From Acidiluteibacter ferrifornacis (GTDB taxonomy: Bacteria > Bacteroidota > Bacteroidia > Flavobacteriales_E > Vicingaceae): a stretch of 64,000 bases of DNA. Where the stretch lies: assembly GCF_009909615.1 (NCBI RefSeq), contig NZ_WWNE01000003.1:283122-347121 (forward strand), in the 5' to 3' direction. How positions within the stretch are numbered: position 1 is the stretch's first letter; each line of letters opens with the position of its first letter. The notes below the pieces were generated by a model that saw only the letters and a program-made list of their open reading frames with translations, was not told the origin of the DNA and searched no databases. The position numbers were made by a program, and so were the translations under genes. Below, in pieces: positions 35,476 to 44,461 of the stretch.

Positions 35476-36714
35476 CTATTCAAACTCAGATTTTAAAATG
35501 TTTCGAATTTCTTCGATAGTTTCTTGTTCTAAGTCTGTTCTTTTCACTAAATCTTCAACAGAAAGTTCTAAAACACTTCTTGCTGAATCGCAGCCAATCG
35601 CCTTAAATTCATCTATTATCCATCCTTCGATTTCATCAGAGAATTCATCTAAAGCAACATCATCTTGATGCTCTTCATCTTGATCGCGGAAAACATCAAT
35701 TTCATAGCCAGTTAATTTACCAGCCAACTTAATATTATGACCACCCTTTCCAATTGCTAAAGAAACTTGATCGGGGTTCAAATAAACCTCAGCTCTGCCT
35801 GACTCATCATCTAGCTTAATCGAATTAATTTTAGCTGGACTTAAAGCTCGACTAATGTATAATTGGGTGTTATTCGTGTAATTAATTACATCAATGTTTT
35901 CATTTCGCAATTCACGAACAATTCCGTGAATCCTAGAACCTTTCATACCCACACATGCTCCTACAGGATCAATTCGGTCATCATAGGATTCTACTGCAAC
36001 TTTAGCTCTCTCACCTGGCTCACGCACAATATTCTTTATGGTAATTAAACCATCAAATATTTCAGGAACTTCCATTTCAAACAAACGCTCTAAAAATACA
36101 GGCGATGTTCTAGACAGCGTAATAATTGGTTTATTGTTTCTCATCTCTACAGCAGAAACAACTGCTCTTAAAGAGTCTCCCTTTTTGAAATAGTCGTTAG
36201 GAATTTGCTCAGTTTTGGGCAATAACAATTCATTTCCTTCATCGTCCAACACTAACAATTCTCTTTTCCAAACTTGGTAAACCTCTCCAGTAATAATATC
36301 ACCAACTCGGTCTTTATAGTTCTTGAAAATATTGTCTTTTTCAAGCTCTAAAACCTTAGAAATTAAATTTTGACGCAATGCCAATACCGCTCTTCGTCCA
36401 AAATCCAGCATCTTTACAGCCTCCGAAACCTCTTCACCAACCTCAAAGTCAGGCTCTATTTTAATAGCATCAGAATAAGCTATCTGGCTATTTTCATCTT
36501 CCACTTCACCATCTTCAACAATTTCACGGTTCCTCCAAACTTCTAAATCCCCTTTATCAATATTGATAATAATGTCAAAGTTTTCATCTGATCCATACCT
36601 TTTAATGATCATGTTTCTGAAAACAGTTTCCAGAATGTTCATTAATGTTGGTCGATCAATGTCTTTAAATTCTTTAAATTCTGCAAAAGACTCTGTCAGG
36701 TTTATCTTTTCCAT
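35476..36714 (-). CDS. nusA: Transcription termination/antitermination factor NusA
   Basis: A 412-residue NusA: N-terminal RNA polymerase-binding domain (1-about 125), S1 domain (GDIITGEVYQVWKRELLV), and two KH domains (CVGMKGSRIHGIVRELRNENIDV; SLAIGKGGHNIKLAGKLTG). A short C-terminal helical acidic segment replaces the longer repeats of E. coli NusA, as is usual in Bacteroidota. It controls pausing, termination and antitermination. It is 6 bases after rimP and 67 before infB. Confidence 0.95.
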   Translation of the reverse strand: MEKINLTESFAEFKEFKDIDRPTLMNILETVFRNMIIKRYGSDENFDIIINIDKGDLEVWRNREIVEDGEVEDENSQIAYSDAIKIEPDFEVGEEVSEAVKMLDFGRRAVLALRQNLISKVLELEKDNIFKNYKDRVGDIITGEVYQVWKRELLVLDDEGNELLLPKTEQIPNDYFKKGDSLRAVVSAVEMRNNKPIITLSRTSPVFLERLFEMEVPEIFDGLITIKNIVREPGERAKVAVESYDDRIDPVGACVGMKGSRIHGIVRELRNENIDVINYTNNTQLYISRALSPAKINSIKLDDESGRAEVYLNPDQVSLAIGKGGHNIKLAGKLTGYEIDVFRDQDEEHQDDVALDEFSDEIEGWIIDEFKAIGCDSARSVLELSVEDLVKRTDLEQETIEEIRNILKSEFE

Positions 36715-36720
36715 GTTTTA

Positions 36721-37188
36721 CTATTTAAACGATATAATTATTCTAGTTTCTTTTATCTCATTCATCGGAATTGCATCCTTGTGAATGATTGTTTCTTTTT
36801 TCTTTTTTCCTTCGATTTTCTCTTTCGTTGAATATTCAATAGTTATAGAATCCTGATTAGCATCCAACAGCAATCCTTTCAACTTTTTCCCATCAACCTT
36901 CAATACGCTAACTTCTCTGCCAATATTTTTAACATATTGTTGAAAAACTTTAAAAGGCTGATCAAGACCTGGAGAAGAAACTTGCAATTCGAAATCCTCT
37001 GTTTCTCTATCAAGAGCTGACTCAATATGGCGACTCATTGCGACACACTCATCAATGCTAACGCCCTCCATCCTATCTAACTCTATTTTAATCTGGTTAG
37101 ATGAGCTTACCGACAAATCCACTAAATAGGTTTCTGAACCTCCTAGTTTTTCATCAATTAGTGTACGAATTACCTTTTCTGTTATCAT
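36721..37188 (-). CDS. rimP: Ribosome maturation factor RimP
   Basis: A 155-residue protein with the RimP pattern: the segment KIELDRMEGVSIDECVAMSRHIE, then LQVSSPGLDQPFK and a C-terminal SH3-like domain. RimP assists 30S subunit assembly. It is the first gene of the rimP-nusA-infB operon and has a candidate promoter and a terminator-like hairpin in its leader. Confidence 0.93.
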   Translation of the reverse strand: MITEKVIRTLIDEKLGGSETYLVDLSVSSSNQIKIELDRMEGVSIDECVAMSRHIESALDRETEDFELQVSSPGLDQPFKVFQQYVKNIGREVSVLKVDGKKLKGLLLDANQDSITIEYSTKEKIEGKKKKETIIHKDAIPMNEIKETRIIISFK

Positions 37189-37201
37189 GAATTACTGCTA
37201 T

Positions 37202-37226
37202 AAAAAGAGGGGACATCAGTCCCCTC
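37202..37226 (-). terminator. Terminator-like hairpin in the rimP leader (possible attenuator)
   Basis: GAGGGGAC and GTCCCCTC form a perfect 8-bp stem with a 4-base loop; the minus strand continues TTTTTA and reaches the rimP ATG 13 bases later. A candidate promoter sits about 30 bases upstream, and the neighbouring upstream gene is divergent. The hairpin therefore has no upstream gene to terminate and could be a leader attenuator. Confidence 0.6.
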
Positions 37227-37252
37227 CAAATATCAACTTATTAAATCGGTTG

Positions 37253-37285
37253 CAAATGTACACATAAATTCTGTATTTGAATCAA
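37253..37285 (-). promoter_or_regulatory. Candidate promoter of rimP-nusA-infB
   Basis: On the minus strand TTG (283-285) and TACATTTG (253-260) are separated by 22 bases, within the Bacteroidota spacing range. Transcription would start near 37246, leaving a leader of about 60 bases with a terminator-like hairpin. Confidence 0.5.
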
Positions 37286-37297
37286 TTGGTTGAATAA

Positions 37298-37328
37298 TTG
37301 TATGTGTGAATGCCGAAACTTACTTTTG
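37298..37328 (+). promoter_or_regulatory. Candidate promoter of the mscS-like gene
   Basis: TTG (298-300) and TACTTTTG (321-328) with a 20-base spacer fit the Bacteroidota consensus. Its position argues for the ATG at 37372 over a longer frame that would begin at 37306. Confidence 0.5.
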
Positions 37329-37371
37329 TATTTTACAAATTGTATTCATTAACAAAAACTCATTAAAAATT

Positions 37372-38199
37372 ATGGAAGAAATCGACGTAACAAAATACCA
37401 AGACCAAATGGTAGAAATGGTAATCACTTATGGCCCTAAATTAATTTTAGCAATTCTAACTTTAATTATTGGATTATGGGTCATTAAGTTTTTTACAAAG
37501 ACTGTATCTAATTTACTAGACAAAAGAGAAATAGACGCCTCGCTAAAACCCTTCTTAAAAAGCTTGTTTAGCATGGTATTGAAGGTATTATTAGTTATTA
37601 CAGTGATGGGAATGGTAGGAATAGAGATGACTTCATTCATCGCTATACTTGGTGCTGCTGGTTTGGCAATTGGAATGGCGCTCTCAGGTACTTTACAAAA
37701 CTTCTCAGGTGGTGTGATTTTATTGATCATCAAACCATTCAAAGTTGGAGACTTTATAGAAGCTCAAGGATTTTCAGGAACTGTTACAGCAATTCAAATT
37801 TTTAACACCATCCTTAAAACACCTAACAACCAAACTATCATCATTCCAAATGGAGGATTATCTACTGGATCAGTAACCAACTATTCTACAGAAAGTACAC
37901 GTAGATTGGTTCAAACCTACGGTATCGATTACAGTGATGATGTAAAACAAGCTAGAGAGATTTTATTAAGAATAATTAATGAAGACAGTCGAGTATTAAA
38001 GGACCCAGCACCAGTTGTTGTTTTAGAAGGTTTAGGCGATAGTTCTGTCAATCTATCTTTGCGCGCTTGGACAAAGAACGAAGACTATTGGAACGTTAAT
38101 TTTGAAACCACTGAAAAGGTGAAATATGCATTTGACAAAGAAGGTGTAAGCTTCCCTTTCCCACAAAGAGATGTGCACATGATTCCTGCGAATAAATAA
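37372..38199 (+). CDS. Small-conductance mechanosensitive channel (MscS family)
   Basis: From the ATG at 37372 the protein has 275 residues: two or three membrane helices (about 20-45, 65-125) and the MscS pore and beta domain (LGAAGLAIGMALSGTLQNFSGG, then PFKVGDFIEAQGFSGTV and IPNGGLSTGSVTNYS). These channels open under membrane tension and release solutes on osmotic downshock. The frame extends upstream to 37306, but the candidate promoter would then lie inside it, so the shorter start is preferred. Confidence 0.92.
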   Translation: MEEIDVTKYQDQMVEMVITYGPKLILAILTLIIGLWVIKFFTKTVSNLLDKREIDASLKPFLKSLFSMVLKVLLVITVMGMVGIEMTSFIAILGAAGLAIGMALSGTLQNFSGGVILLIIKPFKVGDFIEAQGFSGTVTAIQIFNTILKTPNNQTIIIPNGGLSTGSVTNYSTESTRRLVQTYGIDYSDDVKQAREILLRIINEDSRVLKDPAPVVVLEGLGDSSVNLSLRAWTKNEDYWNVNFETTEKVKYAFDKEGVSFPFPQRDVHMIPANK

Positions 38200-38216
38200 T
38201 TATCACTTATAAATTA

Positions 38217-38253
38217 AAATAGCCCTGTGGTATCAAAACCACAGGGCTATTTT
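38217..38253. terminator. Terminator shared by convergent mscS-like and 38272-40224 genes
   Basis: AAATAGCCCTGTGGT and ACCACAGGGCTATTT form a 14- to 15-bp stem with a short loop, flanked by A-run and T-run. It lies between two convergent stops and can work in both directions. Confidence 0.85.
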
Positions 38254-38271
38254 CTTTATACTAAAGAATCA

Positions 38272-40224
38272 CTATTTCATTACTGCGATTTTAGTAGACT
38301 TCATTTCGTCACCTATTTTCAGGTTCACAAAATACAAACCATCCGATAAATCAGAAGTGTTTAACTCTAAAATTTGAGTTCCGACATTAACTGATCCGAA
38401 GTTTATAAAACTTACTTGCTTACCTGTCATATCTAAAATAGCAACTTCTACGTTAGCACTTTCTTTCAGATTCAAAGTTACATTCGCAATGTCTCTAGCA
38501 GGATTTGGATAAACTGAAAAGTCAACTTTTGAAGCAATATTCTCTTTTGCTCCAACTAAACTAGACAATTTTACTTCTTCGACATTTAGGATTTCATACT
38601 CATCTAGTCCTCCGTTTGGATTGTAATAGTTTACAAAAGCGACAAAAGAAATATCTTTCATTTTCCAGTTCGGGTCAATACTTACAGAATAAGAATTTGA
38701 ATGTATTGAGTTTAACGTAGGATTTGAAGCAAAATAAGTCGCATCACCCCAAGTTCCTGTAGGAACTGAACGAACTACATGCTTGTGAACGAAACCAACA
38801 ATTGGATTTCCTTTTCCATAATAAGGATGTCCTGCAATTGAATTGTAATAGTTTACTTGATTATATCCGGAACCAGTACCTGTAACACTATCTTCTACAA
38901 CAAAAAGGGTCACTCTTAAATTTTGTGGATTTACAGGATAATCTACAAAGTTTACATTAACATCAACATTAGCGGTTGATCCACTTATCGACCCTGAAAT
39001 AGAAACATTACACGGAGTAGGTACTACTTTTTGGGCATTAACAGCATTTAGCCAACCATTACTTGCTCTGCTAATCGCTACATCAGACTCACCATCAAAC
39101 AATTTTCTATCAATAGAAGCTGTAGGTGCTCCAGATGCAAATGCTGCAGCGTATGATGAATGCGCAGGAATAGTCATGGCATCAGTACCAAACCCTGCAT
39201 GAATACCAACTGCAACCGCTTCAGGTACTGCAGCTAATATATTTTCAACAACAACGGCTCCATCTGGGCAAAATTGACAAGGAGCAGTCGTAAATTCCTC
39301 TACCAACACTTTCTTGTTACCAGAAGTTCCATTGTTTACAAAAACCGTTTTAACTAAAGTATCGTTAGCGGGATTTGCATCAACAGTATTATTTGGCTCA
39401 GATACCCATACTTTAATATCAGTATTCACTCCAGGATTACTAGCAGTCCAAGTCATTGAATGAGTAAACGACTGGCTAGCAAAACTTGCTACATTTATTG
39501 AAAGTACATCTGTATTAACAGTTGTTCCGCCGTCAGCTGTCCAATTCACTTTAACACTAGTTAATGCATTTACTCCAGCATTTTCAATTACTCCTGAAAC
39601 AGTCACATTAGAAGCATTGGTATACACATTATTCATCGATAAAGATTTCAAAACGACATCTTCTGTAGGAGGTGTAAATACGATAATATTATCAACCAAC
39701 AATAAATACATGTCGTTTGAATTATTTCTCCAAGCTAAGTAAATAGTATCGTTATTGTATGCACTTAGATCTACGGTTCTTCTGTTCCAAGTACTATTTT
39801 CAGCTGGTACTGTCAATAAGGCTGGGTTTGCCATCAACCCTGCAACAGTTGGTGTGGTTGTAGAAATTCGCAGCTGATACCCATCAGGAAAAGAAGGATC
39901 TATAGCTAAAGCATCAAATTGCAAATAATTTCCAGTTCCTAGAATAATTCGAGGAGTAATCATATAATCATCTGCAGCACCTGCTGGGGAATACCAAGAG
40001 GTAGATACAGCGGCTAAATCTGAAGCACTAGAGTCTGCAGTAGTTACCCATGCGGCATTTACAAAAGCAACATTTGCATCGGGAGTACGGCCATCAGCAT
40101 TAATTAATGTCCAGTTTGCAAAAGGATTTGCGCCATTAAAGTTCTCTGAAAATATAGTCTGACTAAAACCACTATACCCTAGAGAAATTAGGACAATTGA
40201 AAGAAAGTAATTTTTGATTTTCAT
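38272..40224 (-). CDS. Secreted Omp28-like, type IX-sorted protein
   Basis: A 650-residue exported protein with a signal peptide (1-21). Regions in order: a cleaved-adhesin/MAM-like domain (about 25-185, with FSENFNG, GADDYMITP and TWNRRTVDLS), a CARDB-like domain (about 190-290), an Omp28-like region with a thioredoxin-type CQFC motif in EEFTTAPCQFCPDGA (about 310), and a type IX sorting domain at the C-terminus (FSVYPNPARDIANVTL, then YFVNLKI). It should pass through SprA and be anchored or released at the surface. The CxxC suggests redox or metal binding, but catalysis is not proven by sequence. Confidence 0.8.
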   Translation of the reverse strand: MKIKNYFLSIVLISLGYSGFSQTIFSENFNGANPFANWTLINADGRTPDANVAFVNAAWVTTADSSASDLAAVSTSWYSPAGAADDYMITPRIILGTGNYLQFDALAIDPSFPDGYQLRISTTTPTVAGLMANPALLTVPAENSTWNRRTVDLSAYNNDTIYLAWRNNSNDMYLLLVDNIIVFTPPTEDVVLKSLSMNNVYTNASNVTVSGVIENAGVNALTSVKVNWTADGGTTVNTDVLSINVASFASQSFTHSMTWTASNPGVNTDIKVWVSEPNNTVDANPANDTLVKTVFVNNGTSGNKKVLVEEFTTAPCQFCPDGAVVVENILAAVPEAVAVGIHAGFGTDAMTIPAHSSYAAAFASGAPTASIDRKLFDGESDVAISRASNGWLNAVNAQKVVPTPCNVSISGSISGSTANVDVNVNFVDYPVNPQNLRVTLFVVEDSVTGTGSGYNQVNYYNSIAGHPYYGKGNPIVGFVHKHVVRSVPTGTWGDATYFASNPTLNSIHSNSYSVSIDPNWKMKDISFVAFVNYYNPNGGLDEYEILNVEEVKLSSLVGAKENIASKVDFSVYPNPARDIANVTLNLKESANVEVAILDMTGKQVSFINFGSVNVGTQILELNTSDLSDGLYFVNLKIGDEMKSTKIAVMK

Positions 40225-40316
40225 GTAGTTAATTTAAATGTATATTAATTTAAGATTAACAAATATATAGAAACCAAAATTCAAAACACTGACCATTCAG
40301 CATTTTTAAAAATTTA

Positions 40317-42041
40317 CTACTTCGATTCACTTACTTTTTTACCATCTTTATAAATCATTGATTTCAAAACCTTCCCTTCACGTTTTGCATAATAAATGAA
40401 TTTTCCATTTGGAATTCCATCTTTGTAGTTCTTTTCGCTAGCAATGGTTCCAATTTCGTGGTAGGTTATTACTTTACCATCCTGACGACCTTTCTTATAT
40501 GTAGCTTCCATTTCCTTATTCCCATTATCGTAGAAATACTCCCACTTCCCTACTTGAATTCCATCGGAATAACTACCCTTATCCTTTACCTTTCCATTCT
40601 CGTAGTAACTAATTCTCAATCCATCTGGTCGACCTTCCTCATAATTTTGATCCAACTCCTTTTGACCTTTTTCATTCCAAAAGCTCCACATCCCTGATTT
40701 CAACCCATCGACGTAGCTACCGACATATCTTTGTTTGCCATCATTATAAAACCCCTTCCATTCTCCAGTCATTAACCCAGAAGAGTATGATCCCTGATCT
40801 TTCACTTTCCCATTTTCAAAATATGAAACCCAACTACCATCCTCTTTACCTTTCAAGAAACTTCCTTCCATAAGCTTAGACTTATTCTCATACCAATATG
40901 CCCAGTGACCATCCTTCAGTCCTTCTTTAAACTCCCCTTCTTTCCAAAGGACTCCATTTTCATAATAATATTGCCATTTCCCTGTTTGCTTATCGGCGGT
41001 ATAAAACCCATTGCTTAACACCTTACCGTTGGTATTGAAGTAGTATGTCCAGAAACCATGTTGCATACCCTCCAAAAAACTACCAGTCATGTCTTTCTTA
41101 CCATCTTGCAGGAACCATTCCCATTCTCCGCTTTTCTTCCCATTCTCATAAAATCCTTTGAGGCTTAGCTCTCCATTCAAAAAATATTCCCGATATACCC
41201 CAGATTCTATATCGTTTTCATAAGACATTTCTTTTGCCAACTGTCCTTCCTGATAAAAATGACTCCATTTTCCCACTCGTTTACCTGCCTCATAAAATGC
41301 ATTTAATTTAATAACGGTAGTCAACGAATGATAAGTTTTCCAATTCCCATCTTTTAGTCCATTTATAAATTCACCAATTTCAATCAAATTTCCATTCTCC
41401 GAAAAGTATTCCCATTTCCCGCTTTTTAGTCCATCTTCATAAAACCCTTGCTCTTTTAACTTTCCGTTTTCATAATAAAGTGTCCATTTACCATTGCCAT
41501 TTTCAACCAATTGCTCACCACTGTCTGTGAAAAAATCTTTCAGAATAGCCCCCCTATCATTATTTACAAAAATAGCTTTCATCGTCCCATTAGGGTAGTA
41601 ATAAACCCAATCCCCTACTTTCTTATCCAGATCGTACTGCCCTTTTTGTTCTAATTTACCCGCTTCAGAATACCACGTCCAATTACTATCGAGAAAACCC
41701 ATATTGTAAAAGCCAGTTTGCTTTAATTTCCCATTTGGATAATAAGACTCAAAGGGTCCATCCATTTTAGCTTTGTAGAAACTTCCTATTTCACTGATTC
41801 CAGCATCAGCATAGTAATTTTTAAAAGGACCATCAAAAATTCCATTTCTATAGGTTACTATTTGTTTTAACTTCCCATTTTGATCATAAAACTTCCAAGT
41901 GCCTTCTTCAATTCCTCCTTGTTTCATTACCCCCTTGGCTTTTACTTTTTGATTACTCCAGTAATAAGTGGTGGTATCTGTTTGTGAAAAAACATTGAGG
42001 CAAAACAAGATAGAAAGCATAAAAACAGAAATTTTCATCAT
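40317..42041 (-). CDS. Exported MORN-repeat protein
   Basis: From the ATG at 42041 this is about 574 residues: a signal peptide (MMKISVFMLSILFCLNVFSQ), then roughly 22 repeats of about 23 residues with the core YYENGKLKxxG-YxxGxxxGxW. The repeats are MORN-like (toxin_15/MORN_2 type) and form a long beta structure. Such proteins are common in Bacteroidota and have no settled function. The frame extends to a TTG at 42071, but a -7 promoter element sits only a few bases upstream of it, and the signal peptide begins at the ATG. No cysteines or enzymatic motifs are apparent in the repeats. Confidence 0.85.
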   Translation of the reverse strand: MMKISVFMLSILFCLNVFSQTDTTTYYWSNQKVKAKGVMKQGGIEEGTWKFYDQNGKLKQIVTYRNGIFDGPFKNYYADAGISEIGSFYKAKMDGPFESYYPNGKLKQTGFYNMGFLDSNWTWYSEAGKLEQKGQYDLDKKVGDWVYYYPNGTMKAIFVNNDRGAILKDFFTDSGEQLVENGNGKWTLYYENGKLKEQGFYEDGLKSGKWEYFSENGNLIEIGEFINGLKDGNWKTYHSLTTVIKLNAFYEAGKRVGKWSHFYQEGQLAKEMSYENDIESGVYREYFLNGELSLKGFYENGKKSGEWEWFLQDGKKDMTGSFLEGMQHGFWTYYFNTNGKVLSNGFYTADKQTGKWQYYYENGVLWKEGEFKEGLKDGHWAYWYENKSKLMEGSFLKGKEDGSWVSYFENGKVKDQGSYSSGLMTGEWKGFYNDGKQRYVGSYVDGLKSGMWSFWNEKGQKELDQNYEEGRPDGLRISYYENGKVKDKGSYSDGIQVGKWEYFYDNGNKEMEATYKKGRQDGKVITYHEIGTIASEKNYKDGIPNGKFIYYAKREGKVLKSMIYKDGKKVSESK

Positions 42042-42074
42042 GATGTTATTTTTGAGTACTATTGAGTTCAATTA

Positions 42075-42082
42075 CAAATGTA
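42075..42082 (-). promoter_or_regulatory. Candidate -7 element of the MORN-repeat gene
   Basis: The minus strand reads TACATTTG, 33 bases upstream of the ATG at 42041. It supports the ATG over the upstream TTG start. Confidence 0.38.
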
Positions 42083-42308
42083 TCTAATTGACAAGGTCAG
42101 AAAACGTATTAGTCCGAAATGTTTTAAACTAACATTTATTAATATAATTGCTTTCTTGCCGATTATTCAATTACTATAAGAACTCGAGAGAAACAGAACA
42201 TCCCTGAATGATAGCAATCTTGTTAAATTAACACTCATTTGAAATTAGTGAAATGAAGATTATACCTATTTGAATTCAACTAGAAATAGTGTTCTTTTAC
42301 AATTCGAA

Positions 42309-43061
42309 ATGGGAAAAACGATTATTATAGGACATAGAGGTGCAGGAGGTGAAGCTCCAGAAAACACGCTTGCAGCAATTAAGCGAGGCATTGATGTAGG
42401 CGTAGATAGAATTGAAATTGATGTCCGCTTAACGGCTGATAAAAAAGTAGTAGTTATTCACGATCGATCATTACGTCGTATTAATGGTAGTATTAGAAGA
42501 ATCAAAAACCTTACCTACAACCAACTTAAAGAGGTAGATTTTGGCAGCCATTTCTCTTCACACTTTTCTAATGAAAGGATACCACTACTGGAAGAGGTTA
42601 TAGATACTACAAAAGGAAAGTCGACCTTATTGATTGAATTGAAAAATAGGAGAAACTATCACCCTGATTTAGAAATGCTATCTTGGAATATTGTAAAGGA
42701 GATGAATGCGGAGAATGATTGTATTTTTCAATCTTTTGATGACAATTCATTATTTGATTTGCGAGATATGAAGATTAGTTCTCCAATCCATAAGCTGTTT
42801 AGCACATTTGTCCCCATCAAGCCCTACTACGCAGGAAGCAACTTACACTACAAAAAGTTTAAACGCTATGATTTTGTTGATGAAGTCGGACTAAAACAAG
42901 GTTATGTAAACAGGAAGGTAGTCAACAAAATACATCAAATGGGCAAAAAGGTGAATGTATGGACCGTAAACGATCCGGACAAAATGAGAACATTAAATGC
43001 AATTGGCGTTGACGGTATAATTACTGATTATCCCACAATTGCTCTTCAAACTCTACGTTAA
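42309..43061 (+). CDS. Glycerophosphodiester phosphodiesterase
   Basis: From the ATG at 42309 the protein has 250 residues and begins MGKTIIIGHRGAGGEAPENT, the HRG and EN motifs of the GDPD family. EIDVRLTADKKVVVIHD carries the remaining metal and catalytic residues, and VNVWTVNDPDKM is the usual C-terminal block. It hydrolyses glycerophosphodiesters to glycerol-3-phosphate and an alcohol. There is no signal peptide, so it is likely cytoplasmic. The stop overlaps the convergent glycosyltransferase stop by 4 bases. An upstream TTG at 42270 is less likely. Confidence 0.9.
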   Translation: MGKTIIIGHRGAGGEAPENTLAAIKRGIDVGVDRIEIDVRLTADKKVVVIHDRSLRRINGSIRRIKNLTYNQLKEVDFGSHFSSHFSNERIPLLEEVIDTTKGKSTLLIELKNRRNYHPDLEMLSWNIVKEMNAENDCIFQSFDDNSLFDLRDMKISSPIHKLFSTFVPIKPYYAGSNLHYKKFKRYDFVDEVGLKQGYVNRKVVNKIHQMGKKVNVWTVNDPDKMRTLNAIGVDGIITDYPTIALQTLR

Positions 43062-44461
43062 CCAAAATCAACCAACTGTTGTTTCTGTTTCATTTTTAAA
43101 GCCTGTTTGTTACTTCTGGCTTTTAATTTTTTATCCAAGATGACATCCCTATAGAAAAAGTAATAAACTGGTAGATAAGACAACAAGGTCAATCCCACTA
43201 ACTCGTGATAATTGGAATCTCTATAGGTGAAATAACTTAAATAAACCAAAGCTGACCAGATCAAAGCAAAACGGTTTCCTTTTAAAAATACAGCAAATAC
43301 AATTAAAGTTGATAGGTACCAGGGATGAACCACCGTGGCAAAAGCAAAATAAATCGATAACACCAATATGGCTTTTACAAAGATTATTTTAAAACTCCCC
43401 CCTAATTTCTTGAAAGATATCCATAAAATAAGCCCAAGGGAAATTATACTCAAAATAGGACCAATAATTCCGATTTGATTGTATGAAGTTATCCAAAAAC
43501 CGACTTCTCGGAGTATAAAATAGAGGCTAGCATTGAACTCAAAGTTTTGAAAATATAAACCCACACTATTTCCTATATGTAATACTGTAGCTTCGGAAAG
43601 GAATGGATAAAATAAAACTAAACACCCTCCCAAAACAACTGAGTAATACTTAACCGACTTTTTCAAACCAATTGTGGGCAACAACAATGGCAATAGCATT
43701 AAAGGAATTAATTTAGTGCAAATTGCAAGAGACATTAATATGGCCGAATAAATCCAGTTACCTTTTTGGAGTTGGTAGAAGGCGGCAACTAAAAAAAAGA
43801 TCATAATGGCCTCGACATGCACATTTCCTACCAACTCTATAATTATCAATGGATTTAATGCATAGATTAAAACTGCTTTCCTAGAAATATTAATAAGGTA
43901 AAGCAACTTTGAAAGCAACACAATAGTACCGACCTCAGCTGCAAATATTATTATCCTCAATATCACTACCGAACCTAATATATTTCCATCTCCTATATAA
44001 GCACTTATCATGAAAAGATACTGGCTAAAAGCAGGATAAACCGTGTAATATTCAGGTGAATTTAATCGATTTAAAAAGTCTGAGGTGAACCCACGCTCCA
44101 TTGCAAATGTCATTTGCAGCACTTCTGTGGGCTTTTGCAGAAAAGGGTTTATTTCATTTACTGATAATAATCCATCCCAAATGAATCGATAGAAATCATC
44201 AGAGAGCTCTGGCAAACTAAAAATGAAAATAAAGCGAAATGCAATGGCCATCCAAAGAATCGGATAATCATTGAATAACTTATGGTTGGGTTGAAAAAGC
44301 GAATCCTGCCTACTGTATGCGAGATATAAATACCCTCCAAACAATGCAGCTATTGAAGGAAATAAATAATACCACTCTTCCCGATTTAAATAATAAGCTA
44401 TGAACAGATAAATAAGCCCTGAACCAAAAACAACGAGTGCCTTTTGCCAAGTCAGTTTCAT
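43058..44461 (-). CDS. Polytopic GT-C-type mannosyl/glycosyltransferase
   Basis: A 467-residue membrane protein with about 11-12 helices. The first loop contains LPELSDDFYRFIWDG, an acidic DD motif typical of GT-C glycosyltransferases, which use polyprenyl-phosphate sugars. NVHVEAIMIFF and VVHPWYLSTLIVF resemble the GT87/mannosyltransferase groups. Its ATG overlaps the stop of the upstream GT2 gene by 4 bases. The downstream end of the same string includes a DPM1-like GT2 that could supply polyprenyl-phosphate sugar to it. Donor and acceptor are unknown. Confidence 0.75.
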   Translation of the reverse strand: MKLTWQKALVVFGSGLIYLFIAYYLNREEWYYLFPSIAALFGGYLYLAYSRQDSLFQPNHKLFNDYPILWMAIAFRFIFIFSLPELSDDFYRFIWDGLLSVNEINPFLQKPTEVLQMTFAMERGFTSDFLNRLNSPEYYTVYPAFSQYLFMISAYIGDGNILGSVVILRIIIFAAEVGTIVLLSKLLYLINISRKAVLIYALNPLIIIELVGNVHVEAIMIFFLVAAFYQLQKGNWIYSAILMSLAICTKLIPLMLLPLLLPTIGLKKSVKYYSVVLGGCLVLFYPFLSEATVLHIGNSVGLYFQNFEFNASLYFILREVGFWITSYNQIGIIGPILSIISLGLILWISFKKLGGSFKIIFVKAILVLSIYFAFATVVHPWYLSTLIVFAVFLKGNRFALIWSALVYLSYFTYRDSNYHELVGLTLLSYLPVYYFFYRDVILDKKLKARSNKQALKMKQKQQLVDFG

